This document shows positions 1 to 12,461 of a stretch of DNA of 64,000 bases, piece by piece. Each line of letters opens with the position of its first letter. The first letter of the stretch is position 1. Both the position numbers and the translations under genes were made by a program. This DNA is from Lepeophtheirus salmonis. Lineage: Eukaryota > Arthropoda > Copepoda > Siphonostomatoida > Caligidae. The stretch spans positions 21,576,001 to 21,640,000 of the forward strand of contig NC_052140.2 of NCBI RefSeq assembly GCF_016086655.4. The letters are read 5' to 3'. The notes below the pieces were generated by a model. That model made no database searches, was not told the DNA's origin, and worked only from the letters and a program-made list of their open reading frames with translations.

Positions 1-3000
1 ATAACTTTAACTTAAATTATTTATTTATTTATATTTGAAAATTAGATTATAATTTCCATATATCTATTCATACATATAAATGTATAAGTTATATTCTGTA
101 AAATTATGTAAGATAAAATATATTGTCAGTTAATTAGGGAATATAATACTAGAAACCTGCAAGTGAAGTCTGAAGCGCGCTCGATATAAATGGTGAAGAA
201 GAACTCCAAAATTACTAGAATGACATAGCACAAGTTCAAAAGGTCATTTGTAATATTTAAAAGGCAAAAAAGTATTTATTAGATTCAAAGAGTCAAACAT
301 ATACCTAAATAAAAAAATCAGAGCGTTGAAATTCATAAGTAACAGGTTTCTAGTATTATATTTAAGGTTGGGGATCGAGTGAGGGCGAGGAAAACGTGAG
401 AGCGAGACATATGGTAAAACTGATTAAAATATGGTTTTGTAGGATATAATTCACGCGGTTCTGCTTTATAAATACGAATCTTCTATATTTCAAGTAACAC
501 TGGAAGAGTAAATTTAATATCAAAAGTAGTAAAAATTTTCAATTCAGGAATATTTGATTTACGTGAAACTCATAAAACAAAAGTCCATTTTTTTATATTA
601 TAGATCTATTAACTTTGAGATCTACTAAATTACTTCCCTTAAAGTTGCTAACATGATATGTTATTCAATGAGTAATCAAAAAATAATGGTCAACACTTTT
701 ACTGTAGCGATAGATTACTTGTAAATTGATCAGCTTAATTATTATATCGTGTATTAAAAAAGTATGGTTAAACAAAAAACAAAAAAAAAAAACGATTCAC
801 TATTAAAAAGAGGATATTAATAAGAAATTTTAATATAAGTTATAGAGAAAATCTAGGAAATTAATGATGGTAAATGATACGAAAGAGAAATTATTAATAT
901 TAACGATTACAAATGGAGTCAAGAAATTATTAGCAACAAATTTAAATCATATATTTACAAATATAATGAGATTTTTTACACTGAAATAAATATACTAATT
1001 ATTAATAGAAATCCAATCATACTTCAAATACAATAGAATAACTATAATTATCTTAAATAAGTTGCACATCTAATGGTTCCAATCGATGGAGCCTACCCAA
1101 GTATTAACATGAAGAAACAAATGTTGGACAAACACCTTGCACACAATTTGAAGCTAAGACCACCTTTGAAACCATTCAGGTTGTTGCTTTTCTTTATTCG
1201 TAAATCCAGATACAACTTAACTTACAACTACGAAAATCAGAGCCTGTATTTTCAATGAGACGAAAATGTGCAAACTTTTCAGATATATAATCCAAGAGAT
1301 AGGACCACAGCCAGATAGAGTAAATTGGAAAATTATACTTTTAACTTGATTATCCATCTCAGGAGAGCAGATTCAACTCCTTCCTTGTAAAGGAGATTCC
1401 AAGATTTCAACACTAAATAGATCCATTCACGAAGAGTAGAGAATTTCAATATTTCAAAGTTAGTTAGTATTTACTTTATTTGAATTGATACGAAGCACGA
1501 TATTATATTGTGATATTAATTATTAGTATTCATTACAAAGTATGACGTATTTATTATTACCTTGAAATAGTGAACATTATTAAAATAATTTATTAAATTA
1601 TTATAACGTATATTTATACTAGTAAGTTAATTAAGTCTGGGTAAATTTAAAACTATAAATTTTAATAGATGTTATACGATATGGAAGTTATCAATTTAAT
1701 ATAAAATAAATAGATTCAACAAACTATTAATGACATTATACATATACAAAATGAAATGAAACTTTTTTATTCAAAAATAAATTATAATTATTAGCAGAAT
1801 TGGCAATGCAGACAAAACTATTGAGAAAAGAGAGGCACATTATCTTTAGGAGTCTTCCACTCTTTTTCCAATGATAAAAGAGGCACGCACGTAATAAAAA
1901 AATCAAGGGTTCAGGTTATATGACTATCCATATAGATACCAAAGTCCACCTTATAAATGGAATTGTGATTGAGATAAGTTATATATTTTTTATATACATC
2001 CATTAAATAGTTTTCTTATAGTAAGAGACGAAGCCGAGTTGACTTAAGAACAGAAGGACTTCAGAATTTCAATGAAGGAGCAGTGGATGGTGGATTGAAC
2101 CCTTTCTATTCGTTTGGGCCTTCGGGCGATTATTCTGTCTTTTTACGGCACTTATGAGTTCTTTTAGCAGTATACAATTATTCAGTAGAAGATTTGGATG
2201 AATTTATGTATATTTTAGATTTTAGAGGCAATAATTCAAAATGTCAGAAGTCACAATCAAAGACCTTGATGGGAAGGGGCATCTACACAATGATCGATCC
2301 TTCCATTAAAAAAGATGAAATCCATCGAGTCAGACACACAGAGACGAGATCCCTTGAAGAGAACACAAAGAGAGGATCATAAGGCATATGGCTAGGATAT
2401 CCAAATGGAAAAATATGAACTCTTAGCGAAAATGGATAGATGCAGATCCAATTAAATGAATACAAACATTTCAGCATTAAAAAAATGAATTATATACTAC
2501 TTCAGAAATTCAATAAGCTGGTCAGGTATTCTGAATACAAATTACAATAATATTTCGGGGGGGAGGGAAATTGAATCATTTATATAAATATAACTAGCTT
2601 ATTAAATTTAAATTTTCTAAATAAATATTCAAATCTAAATTGATCAATAATCAATCAAAATCGACCTTTTTTAAAGGATTTTTTTTTAAATTGAAATTTA
2701 AAGTCTAACTTCGTTTTGAACTTGAATAGAAAATAAAAAGTAGATTATCTTCTAAGTAATGTCCTTCATTTTACTCAATTATTTGGAGGTTACATACACT
2801 TTTTATTATTTATAATCAATATAAATCAGTAAATAATTTATTTTTCAAATGCTGAGATGTATATTTGTAAAAAAAATATGACCTGTTGCTATGGTAAAAT
2901 AAAGAGGGGAGCAGTAGGGTTCGTTCAGTTTCCTTAAACCTTTCCGTCTATCACAACTTGCTTTCTGAAATAAAAAAAAGATGCAGTGAATTTTACCTTT

Positions 3001-3180
3001 CAGATGAAATTTCTTCATTTATGGCCTTCATAAAAAACATTTCATACACCATCAATAAACCTTGACGGTTAAATAGATAAATACAAATATTTTTTCATGC
3101 AACAAATGCTACATGGTTTTAAAATATGAATTTTTATAAGGCCTACTTTTTCTTATTATGATGTTGTATGTTTTTATTTT
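1..3180. other. AT-rich non-coding stretch
   Basis: Apart from the small inverted-repeat element at 140-362, I see no gene. All open frames are about 60 codons or shorter, have no recognisable domain and are interrupted by A/T runs. The block 1073-1258 is open but resembles nothing I know. Confidence 0.6.
140..362. mobile_element. MITE-like element with perfect 20-bp terminal inverted repeats
   Basis: AATATAATACTAGAAACCTG at 140-159 is exactly the reverse complement of 343-362. The 223-bp unit has no coding potential, which fits a miniature inverted-repeat transposable element. The superfamily is unknown and I could not define a target-site duplication. Confidence 0.6.
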
Positions 3181-3189
3181 ACCACAAAA

Positions 3190-3570
3190 TATGATGTCTG
3201 AAATAAGGAAGAGATTAGTATAGATGAAAATAATGCTATAATGGAAGAAAGCCCAGCTTTTTGTGGGTTGTTTCCTGAATAAATGTTTGTTTGTTATTCT
3301 AAAAATGTTTTTGTACTAATTTTTCATCTATAGGAGAGAACATATACGTTCAAACTATAAAGTGTCATCACGAATGTGTTTGAAAATGAATGACGATGAG
3401 TAAAGGAGAAGAGTTATAAGTGCAAGTCCTTGTAAGGCTCGGAGTAGAATTAAGGATCGACATCGGAGTAATTCCTGCCTAATCATGGAGAGTGGTGTTT
3501 GTATTTATGCTACTCGCAGCTAATTTAATGTAGCCTCATGACAGCTAAGATGCTTTCCACTAAAAAAAAT
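3190..3570 (+). repeat. SINE-like dispersed repeat, copy S1
   Basis: Shares a collinear series of blocks with copies at 24100, 26080, 29990 and 31385: a pyrimidine-rich start, GGAGAGAACATATACGTT, CTATAAAGTGT, an 'AAGTCCTTG...CTCGGA' block, 'GAATTAAGGATCGACATCG', 'TTCCTGCCT' and a 'GTGTTTGTATTTAT' block, then a 'CCTCATGACAGCTAAG' block. There is no protein-coding potential. The family name is unknown to me. Confidence 0.6.
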
Positions 3571-4079
3571 TTTTTATTTTTTTTTCATAAATATTAAAAA
3601 GAGATCTAAAGACCCCCAAAAAATATATATATAATCCTTCGGACGGACGCCTCTAACTATGATTATTGCAATTCCAAAAAAGGTTCAATTTTTGTCATAT
3701 TTTTGTACTTGCGAGGTATTTTCTGCAATTCAGATATACATACAAATATAATTATATAAATTTTAAAATCTGGAAAAATGTACCTACAAACAATATATTT
3801 TGTGGATTTAGCTTTTATTTGGTTCTTTTAAGCGCAAAGAATAACACTTAATTATTTTGATGTTGAAAAAAAATTATTTTTCCAAAAAGACTCTGTTGGC
3901 AAGAATACCAGAAGATATACAGGGTTGATACGATATTTTTGGCACTTGATATTATTGCACATAATGACCGCTAGGTAGCAGTAAATTACTTAAGTATTTT
4001 TCCAAAATATGGGGCCTGTAGTTGAGAACAATGGAATCAAACGACTTTAACCTGTCCCACAAGTGGAAAAGAATAACCG

Positions 4080-4490
4080 TGGTTATGTTAATTTGCGCCA
4101 GTTTTAAGGAATGCGACATCATGAAGAGTACCTTCAAGGTGAGGAACACAGTCAAGACGATCAAGGCCATTTTTAATTTTTTTTGTGTGTGTGTCTTTTA
4201 ACCCGTAAGTCTCAGATATGGGCTGTCTAAGAACTTTGAGAACTATAGCAGCCATAATATCTAGCCTCCCAACTGCCCGACTGCAATCACTGTGACCTTT
4301 ATCTATGCACCGCAGTTGAACGGGACACTAACCGAACCTCGTGCAACACGTTGTCAGAGTTAAAGCAGCGAATCATCGTGATTTTCAACAAGTTGCTCGG
4401 GGACCAGGTTGAGTGCACCTCTTACAGGTTCAGGTCCAGGCTGGAGAAGGTCATATGAACTGAGGGATCGTACTTTGAGTAGAATACGAA
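4080..4490 (+). pseudogene. C-terminal relic of a mariner-type transposase
   Basis: One plus frame around 4410-4490 reads FRSRLEKVI, then a stop, then TEGSYFE. This is the hallmark C-terminal end of Tc1/mariner transposases of the kind seen more completely at 46390-47455. Upstream frames are broken by several stops and only short transposase-like words remain. It is assigned to the mariner superfamily by this tail only; exact limits are unclear. Confidence 0.4.
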
Positions 4491-5020
4491 GCCAGCACCC
4501 ACACCTTTCAAAGAGTTTTTGATTTTTTTGGCTATGTTTCTTGAGATACAAGCAATCAGGAATTCAACATTTGATTCAAAGGGCAAAAATAATTTGAAAT
4601 TTTGTAAACTAGTGTAATTAATCTTTGTATACCAACTCGATACAGCACGATTAAATACAAGAATCCTTCTCATTTGATATATTTTATACTCAAGTACAGA
4701 CAAAGAAGATATCTATTATAACCTTTACTATGATGTAATTTTTAATGATTCTATATACATGTTATACTGTTACATATATAGTTTGACGAGAAAACTTTTA
4801 AAAATCATTATATATTTATATACATATGTCTGTATATTGACAGATTTTCGTTTTATATCATTTATATAAAAACCATTAAAAATTAGATAACATTGTGAAA
4901 AAATATTTTGAATTAATGTTTTAATTGTGCAAATTATATCAATTTATACAGAACTTAAATAGTGTTAAGTGGTAGAAAGAAGGAAAAATTCAATAATATA
5001 TTTACAACCAATTTAGATAT
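4491..5020. other. Intergenic AT-rich sequence
   Basis: No gene, RNA or repeat was recognised here. Confidence 0.5.
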
Positions 5021-5024
5021 ATAG

Positions 5025-5850
5025 GGTGCGCAAGCTATTTTGGCCTCGAAAATGATTTTTTTTTCCCAATGTAATTTTTCTCCAACCAGTAATCCGATTT
5101 TTTTTTTTAAACAGATTCAGAAAGTATATCTTCATTTATTTTATTCCTTAAAATCACCTCCAACCTCAATTACAGTCTCTATATGAAGCCGATGCGTGAA
5201 GAGACTTTCGCCTCTTTGTCTCTTGGCAAACTCTGGAATTCCTTCGTGATCCGACTTATAAGTATGTCCTTAGTGTTGCAGGGAATTTTGGTTGGTGTGT
5301 CATTCAATCGCACCCTACACAAAAAAAAATCCATCCGATTCACATCTGGCGAGTTTGTAGGCCATAAGTCCGGTGAGTTTAGAGGCCGAAATTCCGGGGA
5401 AATTAAGTCGTCAAAAATGCCCTAGAGCCGTTTGATACTTTGATATGTCAGCAATTGATGAATTAGGAGTTATCTTCAAGGCCGACTTCAGGTAGTTGAC
5501 AGACACTGAGGGCTCCCTACATACTCCTGTAGAATGTCTGAGGCCCTCCCTGACCTTCAACCACATGGAGACATTGTAAATCGTCTTTCTCGAGGCCCCA
5601 ATCTTCTCCCAGATGGTCTTCTGGGACAATCCCGCGTGGAGAAGCGCTGTGATCTCAATACTCTTCTCATACTGTGTGCTCATGTGCTAAGACAATGTTT
5701 TTCTTTGTAATTGAAAGCTAATTGTAGAACGTGTTGTTCTACAGCATTACTCATAGGAATATTGTAAAACAAAATTACTTATAACCTCTCAAAAATTGCA
5801 TAATAAAGATGAGTTAACAATAACAGTTGGCCCGATATAATAGCATTGGG
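5025..5850 (-). pseudogene. Tc1-like transposon relic A (transposase N-terminal helix-turn-helix)
   Basis: A minus-strand frame from 5683 down to 5411 encodes about 90 residues starting MSTQYEKSIEITALLHAGLS. The motif 'KTIWEKIGASRKTIYNV' is the paired-like helix-turn-helix DNA-binding segment of a Tc1-like transposase. The same family is seen at 9990-10870 and 11273-12461. The DDE catalytic core is lost; 5040-5410 is diverged family sequence. The sequence upstream of the start (5684-5850) matches the equivalent part of relic B, showing common descent. Non-functional. Confidence 0.65.
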
Positions 5851-6430
5851 ACATTTGATCTATTTGCTAATAAAGTTCCATATGAGTAAAAGGAGGATTC
5901 AAGTTTATTATTATTATTAACTCAACAACACCCCTCCCCCTGGTCATCAATTAGAAAAATGTTGGGAATCACTGATCCGAAGGACGCTTTAAAACAAAAA
6001 TGCTAAAAGAAATTTTTTTTTTTTTCTTTTGCATATTCCTTTGAGTAAAAGTAGGAAAAAAGTTGACGACAAAATATGATTTTTACAAAGATGTTTTAAA
6101 AAAAAAAAGACAATTACTTATTCAAACACATTTTAAAACTTTTAGCGTAACATCTGTTGTGATCATTACTCTTTTGATTTATTGCACAAAAGTAGTTAAA
6201 GTCATTTATAATTCAAGGTGAACTTCTTTGTTTAAAATAACGTGTCGTGCAGAAACATTAATGTCACTCAAAAGTATATTTTTTTGTCGGGAAAATAAGT
6301 ATAAAAAACTTACTCTGCTTTTAAACTATTAAATTTGGAAAGAGAAAAAACGTAATGAGATTATGTTTGAGGTATTATTTCCAGATAAAAATATACACGG
6401 GAACGTTTCTGTATCAATCTACTTTATTAA
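5851..6430. other. Non-coding stretch with a possible hAT end
   Basis: No gene. On the minus strand, the sequence beginning near 5978 reads CAGTGATTCCCAACATTTTT, like the terminal inverted repeats of hAT/ZBED-type transposons. It points leftwards, so it does not obviously belong to the hAT relic at 6970-8083. Confidence 0.35.
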
Positions 6431-6439
6431 AGTTGTGGG

Positions 6440-6830
6440 CATAATGGAGGAAGCTGACCAGATATAACCAAGTATGAATATACAAAGGAGGAACGGGATT
6501 GCACCAATACGATTATTTTTGTGCAAAAAATCATGGAGATTTCAAATCGGGAGGTCCCAAATGTAACTGACGTCCCAATTCAGACCCTGCAACAAGATTC
6601 AGCACCTTATCATGTATCAAACAGGTCGTTGAAGTGGATGAGTGAGCCCTACCAAGACTTTATTGGGAACGAAATATGACCCCCAAGCAGTCCAGATCTT
6701 ATGTGAGGCTACTTTAAATCTAAAGCAAATCAAAAATGTCAATGCATTGTTAAATATCATGTACATTGTTCATATTTACTCCGTGTTTTTATCGAAAAAT
6801 ATGAGATAGAAGGATAGAAATGTTCAAAAG
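6440..6830 (+). pseudogene. Mariner-type transposase relic (catalytic-core fragment)
   Basis: A plus frame around 6555-6710 reads 'TLQQDSAPYHVSNRSLKWMS' and, a few residues on, a 'PPSSPDL' motif. These are the second and third acidic motifs of a Tc1/mariner DDE/D transposase, and the family resembles the copy at 46390-47455. Stops interrupt it and both ends are missing. Confidence 0.6.
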
Positions 6831-6839
6831 TGTTCAGCA

Positions 6840-6925
6840 ATACTTGGTGAGTACTTGGGCTCGAGTCTTGTGACTCGACTTGGATTCAAAAGCAACGAAT
6901 TATGACTCAACTTAAACTTGGCAAA
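6840..6925. repeat. Degenerate ACTTGG/GACTCG simple-sequence repeat
   Basis: Short iterations of ACTTGG, GACTCGA and TGACTCGACTTGG. A similar tract lies at 27325-27540. Confidence 0.5.
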
Positions 6926-6969
6926 ATTTCATTTTTTTCGTTGGATATAAAGGAATCGTTAAAGGATCT

Positions 6970-8083
6970 TTTATTTACTGAGAAATACAACTTCTACATG
7001 AAATATTGACGGATGAACTGCCAAACGATAATCCCAGGTTGTATACATAGGAGGATATATTTTCTGACCTACAGCTTACTTCAGTTAGCCAACTGCATAA
7101 AGAGCCCGTGAAGAGATTATCAAAATATTTAATGATGACTTCCTTGGTCCTCCAACTCCCTTTTATTTTGCTTTGGAGATCGTGCTGTTGAAGCAAGTTT
7201 TTGAGCCTATCAATCGAAGCCTTATAAAGGAAACTCCAGTAAACTAAGTCAAGAGGAGGTTCCAATGTCTTGGATGCCTTGCTAATGAAACTGTTGTCGA
7301 GGGGTCAAACAAGAGCTTCATAAAAGCCTTCACCAGTAAAAAGGAGAGATGCTTCCTATAAAAACTTCAACAAGATCGAACTAATTATTTCAAAAGTCCT
7401 ACTTGTCCTCTACTCTGAATATTCAAACAAGCTCATGTTTCCTAAAGGGCTTGATCAATTGGTTGGAAAATAACTTCATCTTTTGGAGAAGTTTGCGGAG
7501 AGGGAAACCTTGTTTTGTCTTTAAATATACTCAATGTTCAACCTAAGGCATAAAATCCTTTCTCCTCCTTAGTGTCGGAGGTTTTATCAAGTTTTTTCCG
7601 AAATTTTTCGACGAGAAGTCCTAAAAATTATCAGTCCTATCAACTCAAAATACAAGGATGTTGTCTGGATTTCGTTTGTTTCTTTCTCGCCTGGTCTGAT
7701 CGCCTTCATAAATATACCTTATTCAGACCAGTAACTGAGAATCTGTTGATTCGTCAAGCTAGATACTAAATATTCCAAGTGTAACTGATTTTATTTCCTA
7801 GATTACTTTTCCTTAATACGTGCAGACATATCGTCCATTCTTCTACTGGTGGTGTTATTAGACAAGGATATTATATTCAATCTGTTAACATACTCAGTAC
7901 TTCGCTCCAGGCATAACTCGAACAATTTTTTTGTTGCTGCCAGCACCAACTTCTCTTCTCGGCAATTATATGAGGTTTCTTGACTTTGGCGATTCTGAGA
8001 GCCACCAGGGGTGGGAGTGAGGTAGATATGATGCTTCAATGGCTGCCATATTCTGCTGTAGGTACTTGCTGCAGAAAACAAAC
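6970..8083 (-). pseudogene. hAT-type (ZBED5/FAM200-like) transposase relic
   Basis: Reading leftwards from 8081, the frame contains 'LVLAATKKLFELCLERS' and 'NIISLSNNTTSRRMDDMSAR', which match the region before the catalytic domain in ZBED5/FAM200-type hAT proteins (consensus ISLSNDTVSRRI). Further on, a broken frame near 7690-7760 reads LDESTDSQLLV and RYIYEGD, the first acidic motif of hAT transposases. Another open block (7265-6975) may be the C-terminal part. Several stops and frameshifts separate the pieces, so this is an inactive copy. Family membership is by motif; the exact subfamily is inferred. Confidence 0.6.
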
Positions 8084-8099
8084 ATGTTTTTAGACACCA

Positions 8100-9940
8100 T
8101 CATCTTTGTTCTTAAAATAAAAGAATTCCTTGCCCACAAATTTAAATTGTTTAAAGGACAAATGTATGTTTAGCCTCGTTGACTACATATTATAATGAGT
8201 TAATATTGATATAATGAAAGAGTAGAGCACAAGGACATTCGGTATCTTACAACAACATTTTGAAAGGTCTTAGGTGACCCTGGTTTGGGTTCCTACCTAA
8301 AGATTAGAAAACGTTGATCTTACTTACTAGTCCTTCTATCATATTTTATAGATATTATTGAACTTTAAAAAGGATATATTTCTATTTTCAGAAATAGAAG
8401 GATTTTAAAATACTTTTTTTTATTATATTATTCGATAAATATTTTATTAAATTTCTTATTATAAGTTTATGCTTTTAAAAAAAAACATTTTTGTATAAAA
8501 GCATAGAAATATTTTACATAACATATTTTTAAAGAATCTAATTATAATAATTGAGTCAAAATAACCCTTACATATTGCATGTCTTCTTTTAAAAAGAAAG
8601 TATGATGGTTTTTTTACGGTCTATAGTTTTACTTAACGTACATTATGCCATTGACTATCTATACAAAGTTGATGGAGACAGCTGTTGTGTAGGTCTATAT
8701 TTATTTAGTCATAGGAACGGCTTTAATACTTTTAGGAGATTGGTCTTCTTTTTTTTAAAATGTTCCTTTAATTGGCCAGATAGAGTTGCACAGGTTAAGC
8801 ATAAGGGAAATTAATAGTAGGTATTACATTTACAACGTCTGACTTAGGAATTGTCTTTGAAGTACAAATAGACAAGTATATTTCCCCATCAAAATTGCCA
8901 CATCAGGGGCAGCATCTCTTGGCAAGACCACACAGACAAATTTAGAGAAGCTAGGGAAACAAAAAGAGTGAAATACTTTATCAAGTATGTTTGGGATACT
9001 ATCCTCACATCAAAACAATTGTACTTGAAATATCGTATCTCGTCTTGGGTCTTTTTCACAGAAAGGCTCTTTTAGGACAACTTGTCAATCTGTAAGGAAG
9101 TGAAAAAAACAAAAATAATAACGCATCACTATAGGAACTACAATTCCCTGAAGATTAAAATAAATACAGGAAAATAGCCAGAGTGTGGAGTCTAAATTGG
9201 GTAAGAAGCCATCAAACCACGAACTCTTGTATGGTTTTGGGGGAGCTAGCGATCTTGAGCGAGTGGCATCGAGGCGTATTATTAAATTATAATATTTAAT
9301 ATCTTCAGCAAGTTAATCCCATGAGGAGTTTTGCTTTGGCCGTTCTAAACGAGTGTATGTGGACAAAGCTGGTCGACACGAGAGAGAAGTCTTATCTTTT
9401 ATGTTTACAAATATGTGAATAAGTACTTTTAAAATTATATGTTAAAGACCACGATTCATAATTGGAAATTATGTTTATTTCAAGATTGTAGGATGGGAAA
9501 AAAATAATAAGTATTGTTAAAAACTACTTCAAGATCCTCTCTTCATGATATAATTTAAATATCAGATTTCTAGATTTGCCAGTTTTTATTTTGATCCTTG
9601 TGTCGTTGACCTAATCTTAATTAAATAAACAAGTGTCGTTTCTTCTTTGTTTTTATATTATAATATTAATGTAAATAAAGTGTATATCTTTCTCTAGGAG
9701 CTACCGAGACGATAATCTACGCACATTGAGTTAAAGAAAATAATTTATCCTGAGCGCGTTGTCCATTAAGGGACTGTTGGACCTTTAATTTATACTAAAT
9801 AGGTTGATAGTAAAATTAAGCCAAATAAGATCTATGAGATATATTGAACATATGTTTCAAAATATTCATGTTTTCATTATAATGCAATACTGGGACAATT
9901 GTTATTATTTACCCATTTTAACACACAAAGTATTGAAGTC
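8100..9940. other. Intergenic sequence, no gene recognised
   Basis: A 70-codon open frame at 8602-8814 has no recognisable domain. Nothing else stands out. Base composition matches the surrounding repeats. Confidence 0.5.
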
Positions 9941-9989
9941 CATGGCAGGATACTGGGGGATTTAAGAAACAAGTTTATAAACTATGAAT

Positions 9990-10870
9990 TATTAACTAAA
10001 ACCACAAGAACATGTTTTGGTCAATATATCCGCTCTCAGAATTGATGGTGAGCTCCATGTGGTGGCAAAAGCTACTGCAAACTCTCTGGATGTACTCGAT
10101 GCTCATGGAGGCCCAGGTCTTGTTGACGGAGGTCCTCTGGGCGTGGGTTCTGTTGTGGCGTCTACTGCAGGCCTTGGACTCCACGTGCGCTTAGGTGGAA
10201 TAGTCTAGGGCGTTGAGATCTTGGCTCTTCAGAGGTGATAAATCCTTAGCCCCGAGCTGTATGTTTCCCTTGAGCCACTCTTGAGTTTTCTTTGCGTTGT
10301 GGGCCGATGCTTCATCTTGTTGGAACACCAAGGAATAATTGCAACGATGGATTTGATCCATGAGATAACTTTGGTGTTAATAACTTTGACGTACTAATCA
10401 GCCTTTTTCATCCTGTATCCTAAAAAGAACCCAACGGGATTCCTGGCCTTCCTGTTGAATGCAACCAGGTCTAACATCATCTCTGAAGGGGTTTTTGGTG
10501 GTAGAGACATATCGGTACTCTTCTGCTATGACCCCAAATCCCTCGACGCAGATACTTTCCTCCTACCTGCCTTAGAGCCCGGGACACCGCTTATGGCTAC
10601 TTGTTCATCTTCATGTCCAGATAAATTGAGGAATTTGGCTTTTTCTTGAAGGTCAACTTCAACCAGGTGACGGACATGGAATGTTTCCTGCCTCCTTTTG
10701 GAAAGTGTCTGAGATCCTCCCCGACCTTTAACATCATGCAGACATTGTAAATCGACTTCCTCGAGGCCAAGCCTTCTCCCATATAGTCTGTTGGGACAAT
10801 CCTGCACGAAGGAGTTCTGCGATATCAATCCTCTTCCCGAACTGTAGGCTCATGGTGGCGACTAGGTCAA
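9990..10870 (-). pseudogene. Tc1-like transposon relic B
   Basis: The transposase runs leftwards. Around 10782-10740 a frame reads GLASRKSIYNV (helix-turn-helix), then a variant of the N-PNSSI linker. The C-terminal end at 10184-9996 reads 'SVNKTWASMSIEYIQRVCSS' and ends '...SGYID'. Both parts match relic C at 11273-12461. The central catalytic region (10200-10520) is scrambled by frameshifts. The untranslated stretch 10870-11000 resembles the one beside relic A. Confidence 0.7.
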
Positions 10871-11272
10871 TGTTTTCTTAGTAATCGACAGCAAATTATG
10901 TGTTTTATAACATAGCTCATCCGAACATTATAAAAACAATGACTCTAGCCACTCAAAATTTCCCTAATAGAGATGAGTAAATATAAACAGTTGCCTGGTA
11001 TAATAGAAACATATTACATTTTACTTAGTTATATCATTTGTACTATCATACAATGGAATAATTTAAAAAAGACAAACACTATCTTTGGTGTCACAAGGGA
11101 TCAATTTCACTTACAGTTTTCTCAAATATAATAATTTCTTAGAAAAAATTGTAATTAAAATATTGTTATGTTAAATATAGTGCGCATTTGTTTTTGTTTT
11201 TTTTGAAAAACATATTTCAAAAAGAAAAGGTCCATATTTTCCTAAAAAAAAAAAATATTTTCCTTGCACAAT

Positions 11273-12461
11273 ACCGGGACGTGCAAAATTATTTACCAAT
11301 GATGTAAATATACTTTTTAAGAGGTTTTGTGGCAACCAATCTGATTGTTTCGTATTTTTACTGTTAAAATAAACAAAAATCCTTCCTGTGAGAGCGTAGC
11401 AACTTCCACACGTGAGACCTTGTCCAATCAGGAAACAAAGAGAACCGAAATTGCAGCCCTCCTCCGAGCGGGAGTGCCTCATAACAACATTAAGGAAGAT
11501 GTTGGGGCCTCGTTGAAGACAACTTACAACGTTTCCAAGCGCTTGGAGGCTGGGCTCGTCTCAAGCATTCCCCTGGGGCTGGCAGGAAGCCCAATGTCTC
11601 AACAAGGCAAGTAAAGGCAGTGTTCAAGGGGACTCCTAACAGGTCCATTGCCAACACGGCCTGAAAGATGGGAACGTCGACATCAACTGTTTCAAGGGCA
11701 TGGAAAAGGGCTGGAGGAAAGTCTCTGAGGCGCACTGAACGTCAGCGAGAAGTCAGACTTGAGCGTGCCAAGAAAATCTTTAATGATATCAAGAGCTCAT
11801 CTGGACGCATCATCATTTTTTCAGATGAGAAAACTTTTACTGTCGATCCTGTTTTCAACAGGCAAAATAACCTTATTGTGAGCTTTGGAGATGTGCAAGA
11901 TAAGCACCGCTATGTGGCAACAACAAAGCACCCTGCTTCGGTGATGATGTTGGGCCTCGTGGCCTCCAACAAGAAGGCCATGAAGCCGGTATGGTTCCCC
12001 ACCGGTATGGTTAGTCGGCAACTCTCCTTGGGTTTTTCAGCAAGAGGGAGCACCCGCTCACGCTTCCAAAAAAGCTCAAAAGTGGCTCAAGGACAACATG
12101 AACTTTTGACTCAAGGACTACTGGCCCCCTCAGAGCCCAGATCTGAACCCACTAGACTTCTCTATCTAGGTGCACGTGGAGACCAAGGCCTGCAAAAAAC
12201 GACACAAGAACATAAATGCCTTAAAGGCTGCTGTCAACAAGGCCTGGGCCTCCATGGACGCCGATTACATCCAGCAAGTCTGTGGCAGCTTCAGACGTCG
12301 CCTGACCAGTGTCATTGAGTCAAATGATTAAATTTGATCACAAACTATTTTATTATTCTAAAAATGTATGAATAAATTGTTTTTCAAGTCATTCGAAATG
12401 TCATTATTGTCCGCGATATGTTCTGAAAAAAAATCGGTAAAAAATTCTGCACGGCCCGGTA
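11273..12461 (+). mobile_element. Tc1-like transposon C, near full length, with matching terminal inverted repeats
   Basis: About 1.19 kb. The left end TACCGGGACGTGCAAAATTA (from 11273) matches the reverse complement of the right end (12436-12461) over 26 bp with few differences. TA dinucleotides sit at both outer edges, as expected for Tc1/mariner insertion. It carries the transposase relic described separately. Confidence 0.75.
11420..12331 (+). pseudogene. Tc1-like transposase, inactivated
   Basis: The helix-turn-helix segment (ETKRTEIAALLRAGVP ... KTTYNVSKRLEAG) lies at 11435-11550. The frame then shifts to 11668 on, with TVSRAWKRAGGKSLRRTE, the first acidic motif IIIFSDEKTFTVD near 11811-11850, and 'DKHRYVATTKHPASVMMLGL'. 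A second shift near 12000 leads to VFQQEGAPAHASKKAQKWL, a TGA, 'DYWPPQSPDLNPLDFSI', a TAG, and a C-terminus ending RRRLTSVIES. The second catalytic residue appears as Glu where the family usually has Asp (QQDGAPAH). Two frameshifts and two stops make it inactive, but identity to family motifs is high, so decay is recent. Confidence 0.8.
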
